Assembly: GCA_034006035.1 (NCBI GenBank)
Contig: JAVETN010000002.1
Coordinates: 1-64,000 of the forward strand
Length of the DNA: 64,000 bases
Direction of reading: 5' to 3'
DNA from: Desulforegulaceae bacterium
GTDB lineage: Bacteria; Desulfobacterota; Desulfobacteria; Desulfobacterales; JACKCP01
Shown: positions 51,715 to 59,390 of the stretch, piece by piece
How the letters are laid out: every line of letters starts with the position of its first letter
Numbering within the stretch: position 1 is the first letter of the stretch
Notes under the pieces: generated by a model
What the model was told of the DNA's origin: nothing
The model's input: the letters and a program-made list of their open reading frames with translations, nothing else
Database searches by the model: none
Translations under genes and position numbers: made by a program

Positions 51715-53022
51715 TCAATGTGACCAGGCCGGCTCACTTTGATTTCCGGCCATATTACTAATAAGTTGTCTTTGATCTTCACCAGATCGGGTCATTACAA
51801 ACAATTTCTTTCCTTTGTTGCGACTACTTGAAAAAACTATCAAAGAGCCGTCCGGTGACCAAGAAGGATCTTCATTATCTCCAGAGTGAGATGTAATCAT
51901 TTTAAGCCCTGAACCATCAGGCCTTATTGTATAAATATTTATCCCATCTTCTTTGGTCATTCCTACAAAAGCCAAATATTCTCCAGTTGGAGACCAGGAA
52001 GGTGAAGTATTGTAATTGCCCTCAAAAGTAAGCCGTTTTACACTATTGTCCAAAAAACTTTTAATGTATATCTGAGGACTACCACCCCTTCCCGAAACAA
52101 AGGCCATTTTATTTCCGTCTGGTGAAAATGCTGGAGATACGTCAATACCGTAGCCTTTAACTGCCGTACTTAAAATTTCCCCACTTGGAGATATTATATA
52201 GATATCAGGATCTCCGTCAATGCTAAAAACTGCTGCAAGACTAAACTTCCCGGGAATCCAGCTAGGTGTAATACTAAGTCTTCCTTTGGAGACTATATAA
52301 TTTTTTTTCCCTTTAAGAGATTTAATAAAAATCTCAGGAATATCGCGCTTGTAACTTGTATAAGCCAGATAACTATTATCATAGGACCAGGAAGGAGATA
52401 TGTTTATACTTTTATTATTGGTAATTTCTTTTATATTTGTACCGTCAAAATCACAGATATACAATTCTTTATTCCCTGTTTTATTAGATACAAAGGCAAT
52501 CTGGCTTTCAAACAAACCTGTGTTTTTAAACAGCTTTTCCATCACCTCTGAAGCAAACCTTTTAAGCATTTTTTTGTAGTCATCTGCCTTGCCAGTATAA
52601 CGTTTACCTACTAGAAGCTCTTGTTTGAAGACATCAAAAAGCCTGATTTCCATTTCAAGGAATCCAGTATTTTTATCATAAAAAACCCCTGAACTTACCA
52701 AAAGTTCATAGCCCTTATTTTTCCAGCCCGAAAAATCAATTTTTGTCCCTACAATTTCTTTGATTTTAACACTTGAGTCTGAAACCCTGAAATAGGAAGT
52801 AAAATTCAATAAATAACCAAGATAATTACTTCCCTTATCTAAAATTTCATTGATTTTTTCATTTTCTTCCAAAGCAACAAATTCAGGTACAGCTATGGGA
52901 ATTTTATTGGTAAAAGGATTGTTTATATCAATAAATTTCAAACTCCTGTATTCGTCTGAAAAGCCGGATAAAGGTAAAGATACCAACAAAAAAACAAAAC
53001 AAATCAAACGCCTAATATTCAT
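51715..53022 (-). CDS. tolB: Tol-Pal system periplasmic protein TolB
   Basis: TolB links TolA and Pal during envelope constriction. 435 residues from the ATG at 53022 with GAGG upstream. Signal peptide (about 1-22), N-terminal domain (IAVPEFVALEENEKINEIL), then a six-bladed propeller with repeats such as SPSWSPTGEYLAFVG and DPSWSPDGSLIVFSSSRNKG. It overlaps the end of tolA slightly in the longest reading. Confidence 0.96.
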   Translation of the reverse strand: MNIRRLICFVFLLVSLPLSGFSDEYRSLKFIDINNPFTNKIPIAVPEFVALEENEKINEILDKGSNYLGYLLNFTSYFRVSDSSVKIKEIVGTKIDFSGWKNKGYELLVSSGVFYDKNTGFLEMEIRLFDVFKQELLVGKRYTGKADDYKKMLKRFASEVMEKLFKNTGLFESQIAFVSNKTGNKELYICDFDGTNIKEITNNKSINISPSWSYDNSYLAYTSYKRDIPEIFIKSLKGKKNYIVSKGRLSITPSWIPGKFSLAAVFSIDGDPDIYIISPSGEILSTAVKGYGIDVSPAFSPDGNKMAFVSGRGGSPQIYIKSFLDNSVKRLTFEGNYNTSPSWSPTGEYLAFVGMTKEDGINIYTIRPDGSGLKMITSHSGDNEDPSWSPDGSLIVFSSSRNKGKKLFVMTRSGEDQRQLISNMAGNQSEPAWSH

Positions 53023-53027
53023 AAAAA

Positions 53028-53975
53028 TCACCTCAAACCTTCAGGGGTAAACCTAAGGCCTACCATAACTGATTTTTCTTCCAGCCCTTCTGGGTGAGGA
53101 GGAAGAGGTTCTGCTTTTTTAACAGCTCTATAAACAGAATTGTCCAAATATTCATTCCCTGATTTCCTGTCAAACCAGATATTTTGAATTTTACCATCAG
53201 GAAGCACTGTGAAAACAATAGAGGTCTCCAGCACACCATCTGCATTAAAAAAATCATTGGGTAAAGCCCATTGTCTTTCAACCTCATATGCAATTCTATA
53301 TCTGTATATATCTATTTTTTCCGATTTTTCTGCCCCTTTTTCAAGATCAGAAAACATAGAGTCTGATTTTTGATCTTTTCCCTGGTTCTGGGAACTTATC
53401 GCTTTTTTAAATGATTTTATATCCTCTAAAACTTTATCAGTAGAATCTGTATCACTTTTTTCTATTTCTTTTTTGAGTTGAGCAATCTCTTTTGTTAATT
53501 TATTTTTTGCCAAATCCTTGTTTTTCTCAAGGTTTTTCTTTTGAGAAGCTATAACTTCCTTTACTTCTTTTTTGGGCAGCTTCTTTTTAGCTCCTGAAAA
53601 AACCGGCTTTTTATCTTCTATCTCTGGAATTTTATCAGCTTTTACCGGCTCAATATCTTCTATCTCTGGGATTTTATCAACTTTTGCCGGCTCAATATCT
53701 TCTATCTCTGGGATTTTATCAACTTTTGCCGGCTCGATGTCTAAATTCTTTCCTGACGCTTTTACTGGTGCCACTTCCTTTTTATCAAATTCTGCTTCAG
53801 ATGAATAAACAACACTGACATTCAAAGAATTTTTTTGATAATCAAAGTCAGATTTTCCAAATTTTAAATTAATCAATCCCATGGAAAAAATAAGACAATG
53901 AAAAACAATAGAAAAAATTACAAAAACAAATAATCCAGGCTCATTTGGCCTGTTATTTTCTCTATCCACAGCCAA
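53028..53975 (-). CDS. tolA: TolA-like protein (TonB-type C-terminus)
   Basis: TolA spans the periplasm from the TolQR motor to TolB/Pal. 315 residues: one membrane helix (about 14-35), a long charged domain II (about 60-220) with a threefold 14-residue repeat (units DIEPAKVDKIPEIE) and a TonB_C-like end (about 225-315; YEVERQWALPNDF, TVLPDGKIQNIWFDRKSG). Length of domain II is shorter than in E. coli. The start is a TTG at 53975 with AGGATTAGG before it, and lies 3 bases after tolR. Confidence 0.88.
   Translation of the reverse strand: MAVDRENNRPNEPGLFVFVIFSIVFHCLIFSMGLINLKFGKSDFDYQKNSLNVSVVYSSEAEFDKKEVAPVKASGKNLDIEPAKVDKIPEIEDIEPAKVDKIPEIEDIEPVKADKIPEIEDKKPVFSGAKKKLPKKEVKEVIASQKKNLEKNKDLAKNKLTKEIAQLKKEIEKSDTDSTDKVLEDIKSFKKAISSQNQGKDQKSDSMFSDLEKGAEKSEKIDIYRYRIAYEVERQWALPNDFFNADGVLETSIVFTVLPDGKIQNIWFDRKSGNEYLDNSVYRAVKKAEPLPPHPEGLEEKSVMVGLRFTPEGLR
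53614..53739 (-). repeat. Three copies of a 42-bp tandem repeat in tolA
   Basis: Units at 53614-53655, 53656-53697 and 53698-53739, each coding for 14 residues of Pro/Glu/Lys/Ile type. The units are nearly identical at DNA level (about 4 differences in the leftmost copy, 1 or 2 between the others), so the repetition is recent and the copy number may vary. Confidence 0.9.
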
Positions 53976-53978
53976 AAC

Positions 53979-54392
53979 CTAATCCTTTGAAACCGGAACT
54001 GTTATCATTCCAACATTTTCTATTCCTGCAGATTTGATTTCAGACATTGCAGCCACTACATTCCCATACAATGTGCTTTTATCACCTTTTATGAATACCT
54101 CAGGAGGAGTTTTCTCAGACTTAAGCTTGTTCTTTAAAAAATCGGAAAGATAATCAACTCCAATTTTTTCGTCGTTAAAAAAATAATCACCTTCTTTTGT
54201 TATGGTTATAACCCATTTAACAGACTCACCTGCAATACTCCCTGAGCCTGACTCGGGAAGTTCCACATTTTCTCCCTGAATCATCATTGGGGCTGTAACC
54301 ATAAAAATAATAAGTAGAACAAGCATAACATCAACAAAGGGAGTTACATTTATTTCTGATATATATTTGTTTTTGTTTGATAAAAAGCCCAT
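53979..54392 (-). CDS. tolR: TolR/ExbD-type motor subunit
   Basis: 137 residues: one membrane helix (about 17-37) with the proton-linked Asp in INVTPFVDVMLVLLIIFMVT, and a periplasmic domain (about 60-135, EVFIKGDKSTLYGNVVAAM). With tolQ next to it and tolA-tolB-pal following, it is TolR and not ExbD. Its ATG abuts the tolQ stop. Confidence 0.95.
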   Translation of the reverse strand: MGFLSNKNKYISEINVTPFVDVMLVLLIIFMVTAPMMIQGENVELPESGSGSIAGESVKWVITITKEGDYFFNDEKIGVDYLSDFLKNKLKSEKTPPEVFIKGDKSTLYGNVVAAMSEIKSAGIENVGMITVPVSKD

Positions 54393-55097
54393 TTAATTAT
54401 TTCCAGATCTAAAAACTTCATATTCGATTAAATTTAAAAAATCTGCTGAAAAAGACTCTAAAGAGGTGTTTAATGAATCAAGCTTATTTGAAAAATAATT
54501 AAAAGCTATAACAGAAGGTATGGCAACTCCAAGCCCAAAAGCTGTTGCAACAAGAGCTTCAGAAATTCCAGGAGCTACAACAGCAAGGCTTACACTTTTA
54601 GACATCCCTATCCCGTGAAATGAGTCCATAATTCCCCACACAGTTCCAAAAAGCCCAATAAAAGGAGCTGTGTTTCCTACAGTGGCAAGAAAAGGAACCG
54701 TTTTAACAAGCCTTTTCATTTCCTCTGAAACTCCATTTTTAAGCTTTCTTCGAATAGTCACTGCTGCCCTGGAGCTGTCTCTTGAAATCTTGCCGCCTGG
54801 ATGAACCCCTGTAATATTATCAAAGCGCCTAAGCTCAGAATATCCTATTCGAAAAACTCTTGCCACAGGAGTATTACTTAAATTTTTTGTATTTGAATAA
54901 GCCTCAGAAATGTTTTTAGATTTCCAGAAAGTCTGACCAAAAGTTTCGGTTTCTTTTTCTGCTTTTCTCATGGAAAAAAATTTAAGAAAAATTATTGCCC
55001 AGGAAGTTATTGAAAAAAACAAAAGAATCAGAAGTACGAGTTTCACCACCAATCCTGCAGATGAAACTATTGAAAAAACACTGAAGGAATGTCCCAT
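54393..55097 (-). CDS. tolQ: TolQ/ExbB-type motor subunit
   Basis: TolQ forms the pentameric proton channel that drives TolA. 234 residues with three membrane helices (about 15-38, 140-160, 180-205). The family pattern is visible in TVPFLATVGNTAPFIGLFGT and ALVATAFGLGVAIPSVIAFN, where Thr and Pro residues line the proton path. First gene of the tol-pal operon, right next to tolR. Confidence 0.95.
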   Translation of the reverse strand: MGHSFSVFSIVSSAGLVVKLVLLILLFFSITSWAIIFLKFFSMRKAEKETETFGQTFWKSKNISEAYSNTKNLSNTPVARVFRIGYSELRRFDNITGVHPGGKISRDSSRAAVTIRRKLKNGVSEEMKRLVKTVPFLATVGNTAPFIGLFGTVWGIMDSFHGIGMSKSVSLAVVAPGISEALVATAFGLGVAIPSVIAFNYFSNKLDSLNTSLESFSADFLNLIEYEVFRSGNN

Positions 55098-55230
55098 AAT
55101 TCACCGATTATAAGTTGTTTAACTCTGTATATTTTTATAAAGGAAAAGAAATAAGTCAATTAATTTTAATCTAAAGTCAATTTTTATGGAACTGACAATC
55201 TGACTAACTACTTAATCTTGCCGGCAATCC

Positions 55231-55263
55231 AAAAAAAAAGCCGGCCATGAATCATGACCGGCC
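55231..55263 (-). terminator. Intrinsic terminator of the acd-etf operon
   Basis: On the minus strand GCCGG, one wobble pair and CATG pair with CATG and CCGGC around an ATT loop (stem within 55240-55263), followed by nine T (55231-55239). It lies 21 bases beyond the etfA stop. It is the strongest terminator in the window. Confidence 0.95.
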
Positions 55264-55283
55264 AAAATCTTAAGTATTAAGAA

Positions 55284-56243
55284 TTAAAGATCTTTAATTT
55301 TTTCTGTAAGAGCTGGGATAAAATCAAGAATATCTGCTTCAATACCATAATCTGCTACCTGAAAAATTGGAGCATTCGGGTTTTTGTTAACAGCTATTAG
55401 AACACCGCCCTTAATACCGCCCAAGTGCTGGAAGGAGCCACTGATTCCAAGAGCAAGATAAACATTTGGCTTCACACTTAAACCAGAGGTACCAACCTGA
55501 CGTGAATGCTCAAGCCATTTTGCGTCAACTATAGGGCGTGAACATGCTACTTCAGCCTTTGAACCGATTGCCTCTTTAAGTTCCATGGCAAGTTCGATAT
55601 TGTCTTCATCTTCAATACCACGACCAACTGAAACAAGAACTTCAGCTGTGGTAATATCAACTTCGCCAGCTTCAAGAGCAACAACCTCAAGAAACTTACG
55701 CTTAGCAGACAAATCTCCTGCATCAGCTGATTTATCAACAACTGCACCACCAACTCCTCCAGCCGCAGCCTCTACTGAACCAGGACGAAGAGTGATAACT
55801 GCACCATTTGCAATATCAGCGTTTACATGAGCACTGATACTTCCGCCAAGCTCAGTTCTAACAACTTTAAGAGTAGAACCGTCAACCCCGTCAATTCCTG
55901 TAACGTCAGCAAGAAATGCTGAATCTGTTACTATGGAAAGTCCTGGAGCCAAATCCATTGCAAAAGTAGTATGGGACATAAGAATAACTGCATCTGCAGG
56001 AACAATAGCTGCAACAGCTTTTCTTACAACTTCAGCATTTGGATATGCAAGAGCATCATTGTCAACTTTATAAACTTCATTAAAAAATTCACCAGCAGCA
56101 GAGGCTGCAGCATCAATGCCTGAGCCTGTTACTATAGCAGTTACAGAATCAGCTCCCATTGCTTTTGCAGCAGCAACAAGTTCACCTGCTGTATCTTCAA
56201 TTACGCCATCAGCGTGCTGTACATATGCGAAAAATTGTGCCAT
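55284..56243 (-). CDS. etfA: Electron transfer flavoprotein subunit alpha
   Basis: EtfA holds FAD and takes electrons from acyl-CoA dehydrogenases. 319 residues. The C-terminal FAD-binding half (about 190-319) has ACSRPIVDAKWLEHSRQVGTSG (binding residues Arg, Ser, Arg, Gly) and YLALGISGSFQHLGG, and NKNPNAPIFQVADYGIEAD. It starts 2 bases after etfB with GAGGG just upstream. Confidence 0.96.
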   Translation of the reverse strand: MAQFFAYVQHADGVIEDTAGELVAAAKAMGADSVTAIVTGSGIDAAASAAGEFFNEVYKVDNDALAYPNAEVVRKAVAAIVPADAVILMSHTTFAMDLAPGLSIVTDSAFLADVTGIDGVDGSTLKVVRTELGGSISAHVNADIANGAVITLRPGSVEAAAGGVGGAVVDKSADAGDLSAKRKFLEVVALEAGEVDITTAEVLVSVGRGIEDEDNIELAMELKEAIGSKAEVACSRPIVDAKWLEHSRQVGTSGLSVKPNVYLALGISGSFQHLGGIKGGVLIAVNKNPNAPIFQVADYGIEADILDFIPALTEKIKDL

Positions 56244-56245
56244 TA

Positions 56246-57025
56246 TTATAGCCCTCCATTTGCTCTTAGGATTTCAATGAGTTTATCAATGATTTCATCA
56301 TCGCTACCCTCAAGCATCTCAGCGCCTTCACCAGATTCAGGAACAAAATAATCCTGACGCTTAACTATTGCGCCTTCCTCACCTACGGCAGACTCGTCAA
56401 TACCAAGAGCTGCTGCGTCAAACGTTGGAATTTCAACACCGGAAACCTGCTTGATACCTCTAATACCGACATATCTAGGCTCATTGATACCTGTCTGAAT
56501 TGAAAGAACGCATGGTAGTTCTATTTCGTTCAGTTCTGTGTTTCCGCCTTCAATTTCACGGCCTACAGTAAGCTTTCCTTCTCCAACTTCAATCTTGTTA
56601 ACAAGAGAAGCATATGGGTAGTCAAGCATTGCAGCAAGCATACCGCCTACAGCACCATAACCTGCGTCAGCCTGGGCACCTGTAAGAATAAGGTCATACT
56701 TGCCCTTTTCAACAGCAGCCTTAAGAATTGAAGCAACACCTCTTGCATCTGACTTCTCAAAAGCTTCATCTTCAAGATGAATTGCACTTCCAGCACCCAT
56801 TGCCATTTCACGGCGAAGCACTTCGTCAGCATCTTCGTCACCAACTGTAATAACAGTAACGTTTCCGCCAACTTTGTCAGCTATCTGAATAGCTTCTTCA
56901 ACGGCATAGTTATCCCACTCGTTTACAACATATGTAAGTTCGTCGTAATCAAGATCGTTGCCGTCTAGTTCGATTTCTTCTTCCCCTACATCAGGGACAT
57001 TTTTTACACAAACTAAAATTTCCAT
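56246..57025 (-). CDS. etfB: Electron transfer flavoprotein subunit beta
   Basis: EtfB partners EtfA. 259 residues from the ATG at 57025 with GGGAGG just upstream. EILVCVKNVPDVGE opens the protein; DYDELTYVVNEWDNYAVEEA, GAQADAGYGAVGGMLAAML and LPCVLSIQTGINEPRY are the family motifs that bind AMP or, in bifurcating forms, a second FAD. It has no clear sign of the bifurcating type that I can trust by eye. Order is acyl-CoA dehydrogenase, membrane oxidoreductase, etfB, etfA. Confidence 0.96.
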   Translation of the reverse strand: MEILVCVKNVPDVGEEEIELDGNDLDYDELTYVVNEWDNYAVEEAIQIADKVGGNVTVITVGDEDADEVLRREMAMGAGSAIHLEDEAFEKSDARGVASILKAAVEKGKYDLILTGAQADAGYGAVGGMLAAMLDYPYASLVNKIEVGEGKLTVGREIEGGNTELNEIELPCVLSIQTGINEPRYVGIRGIKQVSGVEIPTFDAAALGIDESAVGEEGAIVKRQDYFVPESGEGAEMLEGSDDEIIDKLIEILRANGGL

Positions 57026-57103
57026 CAAATCCTCCCAAAAAAGAATATTAATTTTGGAGTATAGCCATAACCTTAAAAATTTAAGGCAAGTGACATTGTC
57101 AAA

Positions 57104-57124
57104 CTGCCGGGAAAATCCCGGCAG
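57104..57124 (-). terminator. Perfect GC-rich hairpin between the membrane oxidoreductase gene and etfB
   Basis: CTGCCGGGA (57104-57112) pairs with TCCCGGCAG (57116-57124) around AAA, a 9-bp perfect stem 8 bases past the oxidoreductase stop. On the minus strand only TTTG follows, so it may attenuate or protect RNA ends and not stop transcription fully. Confidence 0.6.
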
Positions 57125-57132
57125 AGTTTTAT

Positions 57133-59202
57133 TTAAGCAAGATGTCTGTCTATAAGTTCAACAAAATCTATAGCTACCATTTTATCTTCCATGTTGGCAA
57201 CCTTAATTCCGTCTTCCATATTTACCATACAGAAAGGACATGCTGTAACCATAACATTTGCACCAGCTTTTGCAGCCATTCTTACTCTAAGAACACCCAT
57301 TCTTTCTTCTTCTTCTGGCTCATAGAAAAGCATCAGCCCTCCACCTGAACAGCAAAAAGACCTGTCACGGCTCCTAAGCATTTCCGAAAGCTTCAGGTTG
57401 GGTATTGCCATAAGAGCTTCTCTTGGTGCCTCGTAAATATCATTATGACGACCAAGATAGCATGGATCATGATAGGTGTAAATATTTGAAGCGTCCTCAA
57501 CCGGATTAAGCCTGAGAGCACCTGTTTTAATGCTTCTTGCAACAACTTCCACAATATGCTCAATTGGAATGCCAAGATCTGGATAATCATTTTTCAAAGC
57601 ATTATAAGCATGTGGGTCAGAAGTAACAATTCTCTTTGCTCCAGACTCCTTGATCATCTCTATGTTATGATCTCTTAGCTCTTTATACAGGAGTTCTTCT
57701 CCAAATCTTAAAACTTCGTTACCTGAATCCTTTTCTTTTGCTCCAAGAACACCGAAATCTATGCCAGCCTTCCTAAGTATATTAACAGTGGCCTTTGTTA
57801 TTTCAATCATTCTGTCATCATAGGAAGAAATAGAGTCAACAAAGAAAAGTGTGTCTGCTGTTGTTTCTCCGTCAAGAACCTTAATGGCTTCTTCTTCGGC
57901 ATAATCCTTCATCCAGCCGCCACGCTTCTTAGGTGATTTACCCCAGGCATTACCTCTGCTAGTAAGCTGCTGAAGCGGTTTTTGAAGAGTCTGGGGAACG
58001 TCACCATTATCAACCAACCCTCTTCTCATATCAACAATTTTATCGATATATTCTATTCCAATGGGGCATTCTTCTTCACATGCACCACAGGTTGTACATG
58101 ACCAGATTTCGTCTGCATCAAAAATATCGCCTACAACATCACCTGATTTTGTTATATCCCCGGATAAAGGATAATGCTTGAATATTGCATCACGACCCCT
58201 GATTGTTATAAATCTTGGGGAAAGTGCACGTCCTACTGTTGCTGCAGGGCAATTATCCGAACATCTTCCACAGTCTGCGCATGTATAAAAATCAAGAATA
58301 TGCTTCCATGTAAAGTCTTCAAGCTTTTTAACACCTATTGAGTCAAGATTTTCAGTTTCTTCATCTGTAAGTCCGTATACAGGGGGCTTGATATTACCCT
58401 TTCTAAGACGCATGAAAAAAACATTAAAAATAGATGTAATAACATGGAAATGCTTTCCAAGAGGAAGAAAGCAAAGAAAGAAAAAGAATGTGAAGTCATG
58501 GACATAGTATGCTGACAAATGAATTGCCTGAAGCTTTTCAACAGGGGTGTCCATAAAAATATTTTTAAAAAACCATGCAAGAGTTGCTGGTGCAACAAAG
58601 TGAGCTTCGCCAGTTGCGTGAGTGGCTGCAACTAATAGTGAGGCATCAAACATACTCTCAGAAATCATCAGTGTACAAATAATCATAAGAACAAAAACAG
58701 CTTCTGCATTATGATTTTTACCAAATCTCTCTGGCACTTCATAACGCTCGGGCCTGAAGATTCCTCTTCTAACTGCTGCCATAACACAAGCAAAGAACAC
58801 AAATGTTGCAGCATAGTCCTTGATTGTGTTGTAGATAATTCCGCCAATCTGATTATCAGCAAGCCCTGGAAGAGCAAAGTCAGGAACCACACCAATAATT
58901 ACCAAAAGCGAAGACCTTAGCGCCAATGCTAAGAAACCAAAGAAAATGACAATATGTAAAACCCCTGCCATCATATAACGGGGTTGTCTCCACTGAAGAA
59001 GCCAGATTTTAAGAACCATGAAGACTCTTTGTGGAATATTATCCATTCTTTCATCGTTGCGGGCTCTAACAAGAGGCGCAACCCTTTTTGCCATGATGTA
59101 TACCCAAAGTCCGACTCCCACAAGTGGTATAGCTATTGAAAGCAGCACAAGTGGTATTCCGAAAAATGAGTAGTGAGCAGGAGCTACTATAATTGGGTTC
59201 AT
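57133..59202 (-). CDS. Membrane Fe-S oxidoreductase, probable ETF:(mena)quinone oxidoreductase (EMO type)
   Basis: 689 residues. N-terminal NarI-like domain of about six helices (about 12-260) with His residues that could hold heme b; then two 4Fe-4S clusters, CADCGRCSDNCP (about 304-320) and CTTCGACEEECP (about 364-379), and a C-terminal part with two CCG domains (DPCYLGRHN, FCCSGGGLM, CPFCMVNME). This architecture is that of the EtfAB:menaquinone oxidoreductase known from syntrophic fatty acid degraders, where it moves electrons from reduced ETF to menaquinone. It lies directly upstream of etfBA and downstream of the acyl-CoA dehydrogenase, which supports the role. AAGGAAAGG precedes the ATG. 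Confidence 0.88.
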   Translation of the reverse strand: MNPIIVAPAHYSFFGIPLVLLSIAIPLVGVGLWVYIMAKRVAPLVRARNDERMDNIPQRVFMVLKIWLLQWRQPRYMMAGVLHIVIFFGFLALALRSSLLVIIGVVPDFALPGLADNQIGGIIYNTIKDYAATFVFFACVMAAVRRGIFRPERYEVPERFGKNHNAEAVFVLMIICTLMISESMFDASLLVAATHATGEAHFVAPATLAWFFKNIFMDTPVEKLQAIHLSAYYVHDFTFFFFLCFLPLGKHFHVITSIFNVFFMRLRKGNIKPPVYGLTDEETENLDSIGVKKLEDFTWKHILDFYTCADCGRCSDNCPAATVGRALSPRFITIRGRDAIFKHYPLSGDITKSGDVVGDIFDADEIWSCTTCGACEEECPIGIEYIDKIVDMRRGLVDNGDVPQTLQKPLQQLTSRGNAWGKSPKKRGGWMKDYAEEEAIKVLDGETTADTLFFVDSISSYDDRMIEITKATVNILRKAGIDFGVLGAKEKDSGNEVLRFGEELLYKELRDHNIEMIKESGAKRIVTSDPHAYNALKNDYPDLGIPIEHIVEVVARSIKTGALRLNPVEDASNIYTYHDPCYLGRHNDIYEAPREALMAIPNLKLSEMLRSRDRSFCCSGGGLMLFYEPEEEERMGVLRVRMAAKAGANVMVTACPFCMVNMEDGIKVANMEDKMVAIDFVELIDRHLA

Positions 59203-59360
59203 AACAGCCTTTCCTTCCCCCTTCTTTAAAAGTTAAAATTTATATAAATTATTTGTATTTCTTAATTTTTCTGAGGATCGTTCATTTCTTTAATAAAGTT
59301 ATGCCTGATCAGTCAAGGAAAAAAAACTTTGCTTCATAAAAACGATTGCCCGCATATAAT

Positions 59361-59382
59361 GGAGCAGAGAAAACTCTGCTCC
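59361..59382 (-). terminator. Perfect hairpin behind the acyl-CoA dehydrogenase gene
   Basis: GGAGCAGAG (59361-59369) pairs with CTCTGCTCC (59374-59382) around AAAA, 8 bases past the stop codon. On the minus strand the run after the stem is ATTATATG, so it lacks a proper T tract; it may still reduce transcription into the next gene or protect the RNA. Confidence 0.55.
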
Positions 59383-59390
59383 GAAAAAAA

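Noticed and set aside
53572-53808. Plus-strand reading frame with repeated Ser/Ile/Gly units (GSISSISGILSTFAGS)
   Set aside because: It is the exact complement of the tolA repeat; tolA has the operon context, membrane helix and TonB-type end, and the antisense frame has no ribosome binding site.
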